17,243 nucleotides of DNA from an uncultured bacterium (GTDB taxonomy: Bacteria > Spirochaetota > Spirochaetia > Sphaerochaetales > Sphaerochaetaceae), in contig CAJMOS010000064.1 of NCBI GenBank assembly GCA_905215015.1, positions 1 to 17,243 of the forward strand, written 5' to 3'. The notes beneath the pieces are model-generated. The model searched no databases and was not told where the DNA came from. It saw only the letters and a list, made by a program, of their open reading frames with translations. The position numbers and the translations under genes were made by a program. Within the stretch, counting starts at the first letter, position 1. Each line of letters starts with the position of its first letter. Shown here in pieces: positions 1-6,668 of this stretch.

Positions 1-521
1 CTATATCCCAATGAAGTACATTCTTCCACCTTGCGGGCAGTCCACCGACTACCCTCGACGTCGGCATCAAGCAGGACGCTCATGCCGCCCCGGAGGTCCA
101 GTCCAAGCTGGAGAGCCTTGCCACTCAGTTTCTTGAGGCCGGTCAGCTCACTGCGGTAGTGGTCCTCGATGGCATCCAGCAGGTTCTGCTCGGTATAGAA
201 GCCACGCAGCAACGCAGAGACAGTCCACTTCGACGGGACATTCTCCTTGCTTGCCTTGTAGTTCGCCTTCGCGGTGCCCTTCAGATATCCGAACTCGCTC
301 GGAACATCCGCATCCGGATTGCTCTTCACAAGGTCCAACAACGCGCGGGCGTCGCGGGAAGCTTGGCCACGTGCATACTCCCTGATCTGTACGTTGGATC
401 CTGTTGCGAGATCCTTGGTTGTCTGGGGCACAAACCCATACCACTTCACCGTGGGATACAGGAAGATGCCGCACAGGACAACCACGAGCAGTACGATGAT
501 CAGACGATTCCGTTTTTTCAT
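1..521 (-). CDS. secD: Protein translocase subunit SecD, N-terminal part (cut by window edge)
   Basis: SecD is a membrane partner of SecYEG that uses the proton gradient to help pull exported proteins across the inner membrane. The start ATG at 521-519 is preceded by GGAGAG. The 173 visible residues begin with a positive stretch (MKKRNR) and a first membrane helix (about residues 7-22), followed by a periplasmic segment and the family hallmark LGLDLRGGMSVLLDAD near residues 139-154. It lies 32 bases downstream of yajC, the usual yajC-secD order. Oddity: after DADVEG (about base 51 down to 1) the residues no longer look like SecD, although the frame stays open to the edge. This may be a sequence or assembly artefact at the end, or real divergence. 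Identity is secure; the last ~17 residues are doubtful. Confidence 0.88.
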   Translation of the reverse strand, partial: MKKRNRLIIVLLVVVLCGIFLYPTVKWYGFVPQTTKDLATGSNVQIREYARGQASRDARALLDLVKSNPDADVPSEFGYLKGTAKANYKASKENVPSKWTVSALLRGFYTEQNLLDAIEDHYRSELTGLKKLSGKALQLGLDLRGGMSVLLDADVEGSRWTARKVEECTSLGY

Positions 522-553
522 GATACTCTCCGATTGTCTGCAAAACAGACGAG

Positions 554-970
554 TTAGTTTTCTTTCTTGGGCTCTTCAGCGGCGGGCTGTTCGGTCTTCG
601 GCTCGCTCTTCTCCTCAGCCTTCTGGCCGGCCTTTTTCTCGGCCTTCGGGTTGGAAGCGACCTCTTTCTTGTTCAAGACCTGGCTGATCGCGTTCTTGGA
701 GAACTCGATGCGGGTGTTGTCGTCGACCTTGACAATGACGCTGGATTCCTTGACCGCAACGACAGTCCCATGGATTCCTCCGATGGAGACGACCTTGTCG
801 CCCTTCTTCATGGCGCTCAGCATCGCCTGAGTCTCTTTGTCACGTTTTCTCTGGGGACGGATCATCAGGAAGTAGAAAATCAGAATGATCAGCACGAATG
901 TGATCATCGTGGTGGCCATGCTTCCAGTGGAAGAACCAGCCGCGTCGGCACTCATCATAAAATTCAGCAT
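554..970 (-). CDS. yajC: Sec translocon accessory protein YajC
   Basis: YajC is a small single-pass membrane protein that associates with SecDF and SecYEG during protein export. The 138-residue product has a short N-terminus, one membrane helix at about residues 20-36, then the conserved IRPQRKR motif and a compact basic domain with GDKVVSIGGIHGTVVAV. The C-terminal ~30 residues are a low-complexity tail rich in Lys, Glu, Ala and Pro, longer than in the shortest family members. I chose the ATG at 970 because MLNF directly precedes the expected membrane region and a GAGG-containing ribosome site sits 5-9 bases upstream; an in-frame ATG at 1015 would add 15 polar residues with no family counterpart. 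secD follows after 32 bases, so the two are probably co-transcribed. Confidence 0.93.
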   Translation of the reverse strand: MLNFMMSADAAGSSTGSMATTMITFVLIILIFYFLMIRPQRKRDKETQAMLSAMKKGDKVVSIGGIHGTVVAVKESSVIVKVDDNTRIEFSKNAISQVLNKKEVASNPKAEKKAGQKAEEKSEPKTEQPAAEEPKKEN

Positions 971-1042
971 TTTTTCCTCTTTCTCAGATGGACGAAACGG
1001 ACGGAATTCGCCCACTACGCCCTATTTTCCAAGTATCGAACA

Positions 1043-1071
1043 AAGTACCACGAGTAAAGTACTCCAGTCAA
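1043..1071 (-). promoter_or_regulatory. Candidate promoter for yajC-secD
   Basis: On the minus strand TTGACT (1071-1066) is followed after 17 bases by GTACTT (1048-1043). The -35 is good, the -10 poor, so this is tentative. It lies between the groL terminator and the yajC start, where a promoter is expected because groL appears to be terminated. Confidence 0.3.
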
Positions 1072-1110
1072 GTTTGCGTGCATTTGACAAGGTTTCCGCC
1101 AGAAAATCCC

Positions 1111-1148
1111 CAAAAACGAGAAGACCGGCCCCATTTCTGGAGCCGGTC
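1111..1148 (-). terminator. Rho-independent terminator of groL
   Basis: Read on the minus strand, GACCGGCTCC pairs with GGGGCCGGTC (10 pairs, one of them G-T) around the loop AGAAAT, followed by TTCTCGTTTTTG. It starts 28 bases after the groL stop codon and separates groL from yajC. Confidence 0.85.
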
Positions 1149-1176
1149 CCGGGAATTCATCTGAGGAGGACTCAGA

Positions 1177-2814
1177 TCACATCATGCCGCCCATGCCGCC
1201 CTCACCCTGCGGAGCCGGATTGGCAGCCGGAGGAGTCGGGATATCGGTAACGGCGCACTCGGTCGTCAGGATGAGGCTGGCGATGGAGGCAGCGTTCTGC
1301 AGAGCGCTGCGGGTAACCTTCACAGGATCCACAATACCGCTCTTGACCATATCGCACCACACCATCTTCTCAGCATCGTATCCGACGCCCTTCTTCTCGT
1401 TCTTGCACTTGTCGGCGATGATCGAGCCATCGACACCGGCGTTCTCGGCAATCTGCCTGATCGGCTCTTCCAGAGCGCGGCGGACAATCTTGTAGCCGGT
1501 CTTCTCCTCATCGGTGCAGGAGCTCAGGTCGGTCGTCTCCAGAGCCTTCGCAGCCTGGCAGAGCGCGACACCACCACCGGGGATGACACCCTCTTCGATA
1601 GCGGCGCGGGTAGCGCTCAGAGCGTCCTCGACTCTGTGCTTCTTCTCTTTCAGCTCGACCTCGGTCGCGGCACCGACGTTCATGACGGCAACGCCACCAG
1701 CCAGCTTGGCAAGCCTCTCCTGGAGCTTCTCGCGGTCGTAATCGCTGGTCGTGTCACCAATCTGCTTCTTGATCTGGGCGATCCTATCCTTGATATCCTC
1801 GCTCTTTCCGGCTCCGTTGATGATCGTGGTGTTCTCCTTCTCGACCTTCACGGACTTCGCTCTGCCGAGCTGGGCAAGCTCGGTGTTCTCGAGCTTCATG
1901 CCGAGTTCCTCGCTGACAACCTGGCCACCGGTCAGGATGGCGATATCCTCAAGCATGGCCTTGCGGCGGTCACCGAAGCCAGGGGCCTTGACGGCGACGA
2001 CGTTCAGCGTGCCACGGACGGCGTTGACAACCAGCGTCGCCAGAGCCTCGCCATCGACATCCTCGGCGATGATCAAGAGCGGCTTGCCGCTCTGAGCGAC
2101 CTTCTCCAGGACGGGGAGCAGCTCCTTCATGTTGGAAATCTTCTTGTCGTAAATCAGGATGTACGGATTATCGAGCACAGCGGTCATGGTGTCGCGGTTG
2201 TTGCAGAAATAGGCGGAAAGATACCCGCGGTCGAACTGCATGCCCTCGACGAAATCGGTCGTGGTGTCGATGGTCTTGGATTCCTCGACGGTGATGACGC
2301 CATCAAGGCCGACCTTTTCCATGGCGTCGGCGATCTCGTCACCGATGACACGGTCGTTGTTGGCGGAAACGGAAGCGACCTGAGCGATCTCCTCTTTCTC
2401 GCGGACCGGAGTGGAAACCTTCTTGATTTCGGCAACAGCGTCGGCGACAGCCTTGTCGATACCGCGGCGGATGCCCATCGGGTTGACACCTGCAGAAACG
2501 CTCTTCATGCCTTCCTTGATAATGGACCAGGCAAGCACGGTAGCAGTAGTCGTGCCATCACCGGCGACATCGTTCGTCTTGGTGGCAACCTCTTTCAGCA
2601 ACTGGGCGCCCATGTTCTCGAACGGATTCTCCAGATCGATCTCACGAGCCACGGAGACACCGTCCTTGGTCACGGTCGGCGCACCGTACTTCTTGTCCAG
2701 CACGACCAAACGGCCCTTCGGTCCAAGAGTGGTCATGACCGCGCGGGAAATCTTCTCGACGCCATTGACCAGCGACTTGCGGGCTTCTTCATTGAACTGC
2801 AATTGTTTTGCCAT
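1177..2814 (-). CDS. groL: 60-kDa chaperonin GroEL
   Basis: GroEL forms the double-ring ATP-driven folding chamber that works with the GroES lid in the cytoplasm. The 545-residue length is standard. Visible landmarks are the N-terminal nucleotide site (TTLGPKGR, KDGVSVAREI), the ATP loop VAGDGTTTATVL, the apical segment with GFGDRRKAMLEDIAILTGG, the chaperonin signature AAIEEGVIPGGG, and the Gly-Met tail ending GGMGGMM. The start MAKQLQF at 2814 is chosen over an ATG five codons upstream because AGAGGT lies at the right distance and MAKQ is the usual beginning. The sequence resembles treponemal GroEL (for example FVEGMQFDRGYLSAYF and TSDYDREKLQERLAKL). No groES is adjacent. Small oddities are Leu instead of the usual Asn after LGPKGR and Trp in TVLAWS. 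A terminator follows and a promoter precedes it, so it is transcribed alone. Confidence 0.98.
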   Translation of the reverse strand: MAKQLQFNEEARKSLVNGVEKISRAVMTTLGPKGRLVVLDKKYGAPTVTKDGVSVAREIDLENPFENMGAQLLKEVATKTNDVAGDGTTTATVLAWSIIKEGMKSVSAGVNPMGIRRGIDKAVADAVAEIKKVSTPVREKEEIAQVASVSANNDRVIGDEIADAMEKVGLDGVITVEESKTIDTTTDFVEGMQFDRGYLSAYFCNNRDTMTAVLDNPYILIYDKKISNMKELLPVLEKVAQSGKPLLIIAEDVDGEALATLVVNAVRGTLNVVAVKAPGFGDRRKAMLEDIAILTGGQVVSEELGMKLENTELAQLGRAKSVKVEKENTTIINGAGKSEDIKDRIAQIKKQIGDTTSDYDREKLQERLAKLAGGVAVMNVGAATEVELKEKKHRVEDALSATRAAIEEGVIPGGGVALCQAAKALETTDLSSCTDEEKTGYKIVRRALEEPIRQIAENAGVDGSIIADKCKNEKKGVGYDAEKMVWCDMVKSGIVDPVKVTRSALQNAASIASLILTTECAVTDIPTPPAANPAPQGEGGMGGMM

Positions 2815-2844
2815 ATCAGTACCTCTCAATTGTTTTCAAACGTA

Positions 2845-2873
2845 ACTATAGGGTCAAAATCTCAACCGTTCAG
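2845..2873 (-). promoter_or_regulatory. Candidate promoter for groL
   Basis: Minus strand CTGAAC (2873-2868), 17-base spacer, TATAGT (2850-2845). The -10 matches the consensus at five of six bases; the -35 is weak. I see no CIRCE palindrome (TTAGCACTC-N9-GAGTGCTAA) in 2815-2906, so HrcA control of this gene is not supported by the sequence. Confidence 0.45.
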
Positions 2874-2889
2874 TAACATACTCAAATTT

Positions 2890-2905
2890 CCTTGCATCGA
2901 CAAGG
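2890..2905 (-). terminator. Weak hairpin after the DUF92 gene
   Basis: CCTTG and CAAGG pair around a 6-base loop directly after the DUF92 stop codon, but the stem is short and no T tract follows. It may only slow polymerase before groL; read-through from the operon into groL cannot be excluded. Confidence 0.2.
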
Positions 2906-2906
2906 G

Positions 2907-3788
2907 TCAGTGCGACAAAAGCGTAAAAACCAATCCAGCCAGCAGAGAAGCGAAGAGTCCGGAGAGGAAATTGACCATGTCGTTATCCATCCACGGGATG
3001 CCCCGTGTGCGCTCCAACGGGCGCCCCTGGCTGTCCCGATCGCGCTCGGTCAGGGCCCCCCTTTCCGGGTCATAGTAAATCGCCTGGCAGGTAGCGCCGA
3101 GGAAGGAGTCGAACGTGGCCCCCACGAAACCGCAGGCGGTGACGATGGCGAGCTGGCGCAACGCGTCGGCGCTTGGAAACAGGAAACAGGACAGCCAGAC
3201 CAAGGCGACGAGGAACGAAGCGACCAGCGAAGCGAGGAGACCCTGCAACGTGACCGCCCCGCTCTGCCCCTTGGGCATCGGCTTCCCGGTCAGGATCGAG
3301 ACGGGGGTCTGGGAGGAGAGCACGCCAATATCGCCGGCAGTGGTATCCGCCGACGCCTCGGCAATCGAGGCTCCGAACATCACCAGGAAAGCGGGATTCT
3401 GCTGCCATGCATAGCAAAGCGAGAATATCAGGGCGAGCCCTCCGTTGGCGAACACCTGCGCCCCGTCACGACAGCTTCCCTTCTTCTCCATACTGACAAA
3501 ACCCGCTCTCATGCGCTTCGAGTATCGTCCTATCACCGCCGCCATGATGAAAAAATAGAGGATGACGGCAAGCCCTCCGAAACCAAGAGGCCAGGTGATC
3601 CCCATGCCAAGCAGGAACTCCAGGACAATGCCGCTTTTGGTCAGCTGGTGGCTCTTGTAGGAGAGCAGGCAGATGACCAGCATGAGGACGGTCAAGATCC
3701 AAAAGGAAAACGGCAGCTGGAAAAAGCGTCCGTTCAGCCAGGAAACGAAGGAACCGCAAGGCGGGACCAGATTGGCGAAACGGTTCAT
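2907..3788 (-). CDS. DUF92 (VTE6-like) integral membrane protein, putative prenyl-phosphate kinase
   Basis: This 293-residue polytopic membrane protein belongs to the DUF92 family (PF01940). The characterised plant member VTE6 converts phytyl phosphate to phytyl diphosphate, so a CTP-dependent prenyl-phosphate kinase role is inferred by family. Conserved blocks are present in order: CRDGAQVFANGG (106-117), ADTTAGDIG (147-155), GQSGAVTLQGLLAS (174-187), GATFDSFLGATCQ (223-235) and DNDMVNFLSG (268-277), with hydrophobic helices between them. The start ATG at 3788 overlaps the stop of the upstream dolichol-kinase-like gene by four bases (ATGA), implying translational coupling. A longer frame reaching 4076 is only the shadow of that gene. 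An N-terminal extension of about 25 residues precedes the first helix. The substrate is unknown; farnesol, geranylgeraniol or a longer polyprenol derivative are possible. Confidence 0.85.
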   Translation of the reverse strand: MNRFANLVPPCGSFVSWLNGRFFQLPFSFWILTVLMLVICLLSYKSHQLTKSGIVLEFLLGMGITWPLGFGGLAVILYFFIMAAVIGRYSKRMRAGFVSMEKKGSCRDGAQVFANGGLALIFSLCYAWQQNPAFLVMFGASIAEASADTTAGDIGVLSSQTPVSILTGKPMPKGQSGAVTLQGLLASLVASFLVALVWLSCFLFPSADALRQLAIVTACGFVGATFDSFLGATCQAIYYDPERGALTERDRDSQGRPLERTRGIPWMDNDMVNFLSGLFASLLAGLVFTLLSH

Positions 3789-4402
3789 ATCAGCTTTCCG
3801 GCGACCAATGCCGCCAGGATGGGCACGGAAAGGTTGTCCAGCCCAAACGGGGTGGCGGCCTCGGCCAACGTGGCGACCAAGGCGACCAACAGGGCCATCG
3901 GGAAGTTGTGGGTGACACCCAAGCCCACCGCGACGCTTACCACCAGCATCACCAGGCTCCCCACCAGCGTCTTGTCGCGCATGTAGCCAGGCAAATGCAT
4001 GGAGTCCTTGTACCAGGAGCCGAAAATTGCCGCGAAACTGTCGCCGTAGGCCATGACCAGCACGCCCCACAGGCATGCCCGGCTGGAAATACCGGCCTTG
4101 AACTGAAGCAGGACCAGAACAACCAACGCGATGGGATAGTAGATCAGGCCATAGTTGCGCTTCTCCTCACTCTCACCCTTGTGCAGGACCACTGCCAAGG
4201 TGTTCAGGGCGATGAAAGTGACAGGAGGGACCAAGGCAAGCTGCAGGGTTGGAAGCATCGCCATCTCCACGAACCACCAATTGCCCACACCCATGTGGAC
4301 GATTTTCCGGCTGACCATCGGTGAAGCGTGAAGTTTCCGCACCACCAGGCCGATTGCCAGCACCACCAGAATCAGAAGATAACTGTACAGAATTCCTTTC
4401 AT
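3785..4402 (-). CDS. Phytol/dolichol kinase-like (VTE5/SEC59 family) membrane protein
   Basis: A 205-residue membrane protein of the CTP-dependent prenol kinase/cytidylyltransferase superfamily, whose members phosphorylate phytol (VTE5) or dolichol (SEC59). Diagnostic motifs are RKIVHMGVG (32-40), GDSFAAIFG (120-128) with the acidic residue D121, RDKTLVGS (142-149), and a C-terminal DNLSVPILAAL. About six hydrophobic stretches surround them. The start ATG at 4402 overlaps the aldolase stop by four bases (ATGA); an in-frame start further upstream would lie inside the aldolase and adds non-family sequence. The next gene encodes a DUF92 protein, the family of the second kinase in phytol salvage. 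This makes a two-step prenol -> prenyl phosphate -> prenyl diphosphate pathway likely, but the alcohol used is not evident. A generic phosphatidate cytidylyltransferase is less likely because of the RKxxH motif and short length. Confidence 0.82.
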   Translation of the reverse strand: MKGILYSYLLILVVLAIGLVVRKLHASPMVSRKIVHMGVGNWWFVEMAMLPTLQLALVPPVTFIALNTLAVVLHKGESEEKRNYGLIYYPIALVVLVLLQFKAGISSRACLWGVLVMAYGDSFAAIFGSWYKDSMHLPGYMRDKTLVGSLVMLVVSVAVGLGVTHNFPMALLVALVATLAEAATPFGLDNLSVPILAALVAGKLI

Positions 4403-5424
4403 AAGAGTTCCGCAAGGGCCTCCACCTGCTCTTTCGTCGTCGACCAGCTTGTGGCGAAACGGCAGACCGTATGGGTCTCGTCCAAGACCTCCCACATGCT
4501 GAAGACCACGCCTTTCTCGCGCAGCTCCTCCATCTTTCCGTTCTCCAGCACCACGAAAGTCTGGTTGGTCGGAGTGACAGGATGCATGGCATAGCCTTTT
4601 TCCTGGAAACGCCGCTTCAACAGGTCGCTCATCTCGATGGCGTTCCTGCCAAGGCGCAGATACAAGTCATTGGAGAAGAGCTCGTCGAACTGGATGCCGA
4701 GCAACCAACCTTTGGCGAGCAAGGCGCCATGCTGCTTGATTTGGGTGAAGAAATGGGGCAACAGCCCTTTGTGGGCGACAACCGCCTCGCCGAACAGCGC
4801 TCCGACTTTCGTCCCGCCGATATAAAAGACGTCGGTGTTGTCGGCGATCTCCTGCAACGAGGGACTGCCTTTTACCGCCAGCGCGTACCCAAGGCGGGCA
4901 CCATCAAGGAAAAGGGGAATCTGATGGTTCTGGCAGACCTTATGCAAGGCCTTCAGCTCGTCCAGAGAATAGAGCGTACCGTACTCGGTCGGGTGGCTGA
5001 CGTAGACCAGCCCTGGTCCGATGATGTGGTCGGCAGACTCGTCGTTGTCATGGATCCGAATCGCCTCCTCCACCTGTGCGGCACTGATCTTGCCACCATC
5101 ATGGCCCGGCACGGCAAGCACCTTGACCCCGCAATACTCCGGGGCTCCAGCCTCGTGGCAGTTGATATGCCCGCTCGTGGCGCAGAGGACTCCCTGCCAA
5201 GGGGGCAGGATCGCGCTGATGACCGTCACGTTGGTCTGGGTTCCGCCGACAAGGAACCAGACGTCCAAGTCTTCGCGGCCGCAGGCCTTCCTGATTTTCG
5301 CCCTCGCCTGCTCACAAATCGCATCCGTTCCGTAACCCGGATGTTGTTCAAAATTGGTTTTTTCCAGTCTCCGGAGTATCTCCGGGGCGCAACCTTCCTG
5401 ATAGTCGCTCGCCCAATATTGCAT
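4399..5424 (-). CDS. ltaE: Low-specificity L-threonine aldolase family protein (PLP enzyme)
   Basis: A 341-residue fold-type I PLP enzyme of the beta-eliminating lyase/threonine aldolase family (PF01212), expected to cleave L-threonine or L-allo-threonine to glycine and acetaldehyde in the cytoplasm. Visible features are SDYQEG at the start, GYGTD and LVGGTQTN (cofactor phosphate side), GHINCHEAG with H86 stacking on PLP, FLDGARLG with D174 binding the pyridine nitrogen, and GGTKVG with the Schiff-base lysine K206. The start MQYWASD at 5424 follows GAGAGG at good spacing; an in-frame ATG at 5514 would add 30 residues not seen in the family. It is the first gene of a coupled operon whose next two products are membrane prenol-kinase-like proteins; that functional link is unexplained. 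Other beta-hydroxy amino acids could be the real substrate. Confidence 0.88.
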   Translation of the reverse strand: MQYWASDYQEGCAPEILRRLEKTNFEQHPGYGTDAICEQARAKIRKACGREDLDVWFLVGGTQTNVTVISAILPPWQGVLCATSGHINCHEAGAPEYCGVKVLAVPGHDGGKISAAQVEEAIRIHDNDESADHIIGPGLVYVSHPTEYGTLYSLDELKALHKVCQNHQIPLFLDGARLGYALAVKGSPSLQEIADNTDVFYIGGTKVGALFGEAVVAHKGLLPHFFTQIKQHGALLAKGWLLGIQFDELFSNDLYLRLGRNAIEMSDLLKRRFQEKGYAMHPVTPTNQTFVVLENGKMEELREKGVVFSMWEVLDETHTVCRFATSWSTTKEQVEALAELL

Positions 5425-5520
5425 GCAAACACCTCTCTCGCAGGATACTTGTTTTCCTTTCCTCTGGCTAGTGATGCCAGGAAGATGTGAAAAAGCCGGA
5501 GGATTCCGACGCATTTCCCA

Positions 5521-5549
5521 TTGACAACAAGGTTTAGCAGTGCTACTTT
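5521..5549 (+). promoter_or_regulatory. Promoter P1 of the RRM protein gene
   Basis: TTGACA (5521-5526), a 17-base spacer and TACTTT (5544-5549). The -35 is perfect and the -10 moderate. Transcription from here would give a leader of about 155 bases before the ATG at 5711. Confidence 0.55.
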
Positions 5550-5561
5550 CAAAGTGCTTTC

Positions 5562-5590
5562 TTGATTTTGTGTTGCAGCGATTCTGTTAT
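5562..5590 (+). promoter_or_regulatory. Possible promoter P2 of the RRM protein gene
   Basis: TTGATT (5562-5567), a 17-base spacer and TGTTAT (5585-5590), matching the -10 consensus at four of six bases. It would give a leader of about 115 bases. It is an alternative or second start to P1. Confidence 0.35.
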
Positions 5591-5631
5591 CTTGAATTTG
5601 CCGAGTCTGTCACTGGGTCGATCTTCGGAGT

Positions 5632-5710
5632 CAGGTTACAAAGGTAACTGCGCCAATAGAGAAGCGATATTGAAACATGCTGGTTAGTTGCCAGCAAAGG
5701 ATGCTTTTTT
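5632..5710 (+). promoter_or_regulatory. Structured 5' leader with hairpin next to the ribosome site
   Basis: Two hairpins are visible: GTTAC-aaag-GTAAC (5635-5648, extendable by CA/TG with a bulged G) and TGCTGG-ttagttg-CCAGCA (5678-5696). The second ends directly before the ribosome site AAAGGA, which is followed by ATGC and a run of six T before the start codon. A long structured leader like this suggests post-transcriptional control, as is known for cold-shock genes; that role is inference. Confidence 0.4.
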
Positions 5711-5983
5711 ATGGCAAAGAAGATTTATGTAGGCAACATGTCCTACGCGACTACCGAAGAGGAGCTGCGTGGACTGTTCGCACAGTTCGGTACCGTGAAC
5801 AGCGCTACCATCATTGTCTTTCACGAGACTCACAGACCCAAAGGGTTTGGTTTTGTGGAAATGGCTGAGGATGCCGCTGCTGACGCGGCGATTTCCCAGC
5901 TTGACGGCAAGGAGTTTGGTGGCCGCAACCTTCGCGTGAACGAAGCCATCAACAAGCCGCGCCCGGCTCGCAGATTCAACTAA
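5711..5983 (+). CDS. RRM-type RNA-binding protein
   Basis: A 90-residue protein made of a single RNA recognition motif, which binds single-stranded RNA through aromatic residues on its sheet. RNP2 is KIYVGNM (residues 4-10) and RNP1 is KGFGFVEM (44-51); the rest follows the usual RRM pattern (TEEELRGLFAQFG, DAAISQLDGKEFGGRNLRVNEA), with a short basic tail PRPARRFN. Small RRM proteins of this kind occur in cyanobacteria, spirochaetes and others, and in cyanobacteria some are cold-induced. The start follows AAAGGA by 9-10 bases. It is monocistronic, with promoters upstream and a terminator about 40 bases downstream. Its RNA targets cannot be read from the sequence. Confidence 0.95.
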   Translation: MAKKIYVGNMSYATTEEELRGLFAQFGTVNSATIIVFHETHRPKGFGFVEMAEDAAADAAISQLDGKEFGGRNLRVNEAINKPRPARRFN

Positions 5984-6022
5984 TCAATAGATTTTCAGAT
6001 TTCAAATGATTCAGTGACGGAA

Positions 6023-6049
6023 GGGACTGCCCCACGGCAGCCCCTTTTT
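6023..6049 (+). terminator. Rho-independent terminator of the RRM gene
   Basis: GGGACTGCC and GGCAGCCCC pair (eight pairs and one A-C mismatch) around the loop CCAC, followed at once by TTTTT. It ends about 10 bases before the stop codon of the convergent flavoprotein gene. Confidence 0.85.
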
Positions 6050-6058
6050 CTTGTCCCT

Positions 6059-6607
6059 TCAGTCCAGCATCCTGCCGCGGCGATAGGCTTCCATCAAATG
6101 TTCCTCATTGATCGAACGGGTTCCCGCACCCCCACGGCAGCCACCTGCCCCATAGAATCCGAGGTTTGTCCATCCGAGAGACTTGACCAGATAGTCGAAA
6201 TAGCTACGGGCCTGGACAAAGACATGCTCTCCCTCGTCATCGGCGGTCATCAGCAGTCCCGCGTCTTTGTGCGGGTACTTGCCGTTTTCGGAAACGGCAT
6301 ACAGACGGTCGATGATATTCTTCATCTTCCCGTTGACGGAACCAAAGTAGAGAGGAGAGGCGAACACCAAGGTATCGCACTCGACGAAGAGCTCGTAGAT
6401 GTCCTGCATAGCGTCCTGGATCACGCACTTGTTGCCATCCATCTGGCAGAACCCGCAACCACGGCAGTCTTCAAGACGCTTGCCGTCCATGAAGACCTTG
6501 GTCAGGGCATGCCCCGCTTCCGTAGCCCCGGTTGCAAACGCATCGGCGAGCCGTTCGGTGTTTCCCTGCCCTACGCTGGAAGAAACAATCAATAGGATAG
6601 TACGCAT
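6059..6607 (-). CDS. NAD(P)H-dependent FMN reductase / iron-sulfur flavoprotein-like
   Basis: A 182-residue flavodoxin-fold protein of the NADPH-dependent FMN reductase family. The FMN phosphate loop is SSSVGQGNTERLAD near residues 9-22, followed by the second-strand region and the family segment FASPLYFGSVNGKMKNIIDR. A cysteine cluster CRGCGFCQMDGNKC at about 48-61 resembles that of iron-sulfur flavoproteins and related oxidoreductases of anaerobes, which could hold a cluster or act as redox thiols. It is cytoplasmic with no signal peptide. The start ATG at 6607 has AAGGAG nine bases upstream, but this site lies in one arm of a perfect inverted repeat. It is convergent with the RRM gene and 83 bases downstream of the DUF2207 gene on the same strand, so it has either its own promoter or read-through. 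The electron donor and acceptor are unknown. Confidence 0.85.
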   Translation of the reverse strand: MRTILLIVSSSVGQGNTERLADAFATGATEAGHALTKVFMDGKRLEDCRGCGFCQMDGNKCVIQDAMQDIYELFVECDTLVFASPLYFGSVNGKMKNIIDRLYAVSENGKYPHKDAGLLMTADDEGEHVFVQARSYFDYLVKSLGWTNLGFYGAGGCRGGAGTRSINEEHLMEAYRRGRMLD

Positions 6608-6615
6608 TCGTATGC

Positions 6616-6643
6616 TCCTTCATGGTGAGACAACCATGAAGGA
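6616..6643 (-). promoter_or_regulatory. Perfect 11-bp inverted repeat covering the flavoprotein ribosome site
   Basis: TCCTTCATGGT and ACCATGAAGGA are perfect arms around a 6-base centre. On the coding (minus) strand the downstream arm contains AAGGA, part of the flavoprotein ribosome site. It can act as a DNA operator (28-bp palindrome) or as an RNA hairpin hiding the ribosome site; the sequence alone cannot decide. Confidence 0.6.
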
Positions 6644-6668
6644 AATTCCAAGGAAAGGAAAGCCCTCG

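Noticed and set aside
2815..2906. Search for a CIRCE heat-shock operator upstream of groL
   Set aside because: No TTAGCACTC-type inverted repeat is present.
1636..3075. A 479-codon open frame on the plus strand across groL
   Set aside because: It is antisense to groL, shows no family motif, and its composition simply mirrors groL codon use; groL is certain.
2892..3986. A 364-codon open frame on the plus strand
   Set aside because: It is antisense to the two prenol-kinase-like genes, very rich in Arg, Gln and Glu, without recognisable domain or ribosome site.
4471..5490. A 339-codon open frame on the plus strand
   Set aside because: It is antisense to the threonine aldolase gene, whose catalytic residues are all in place.
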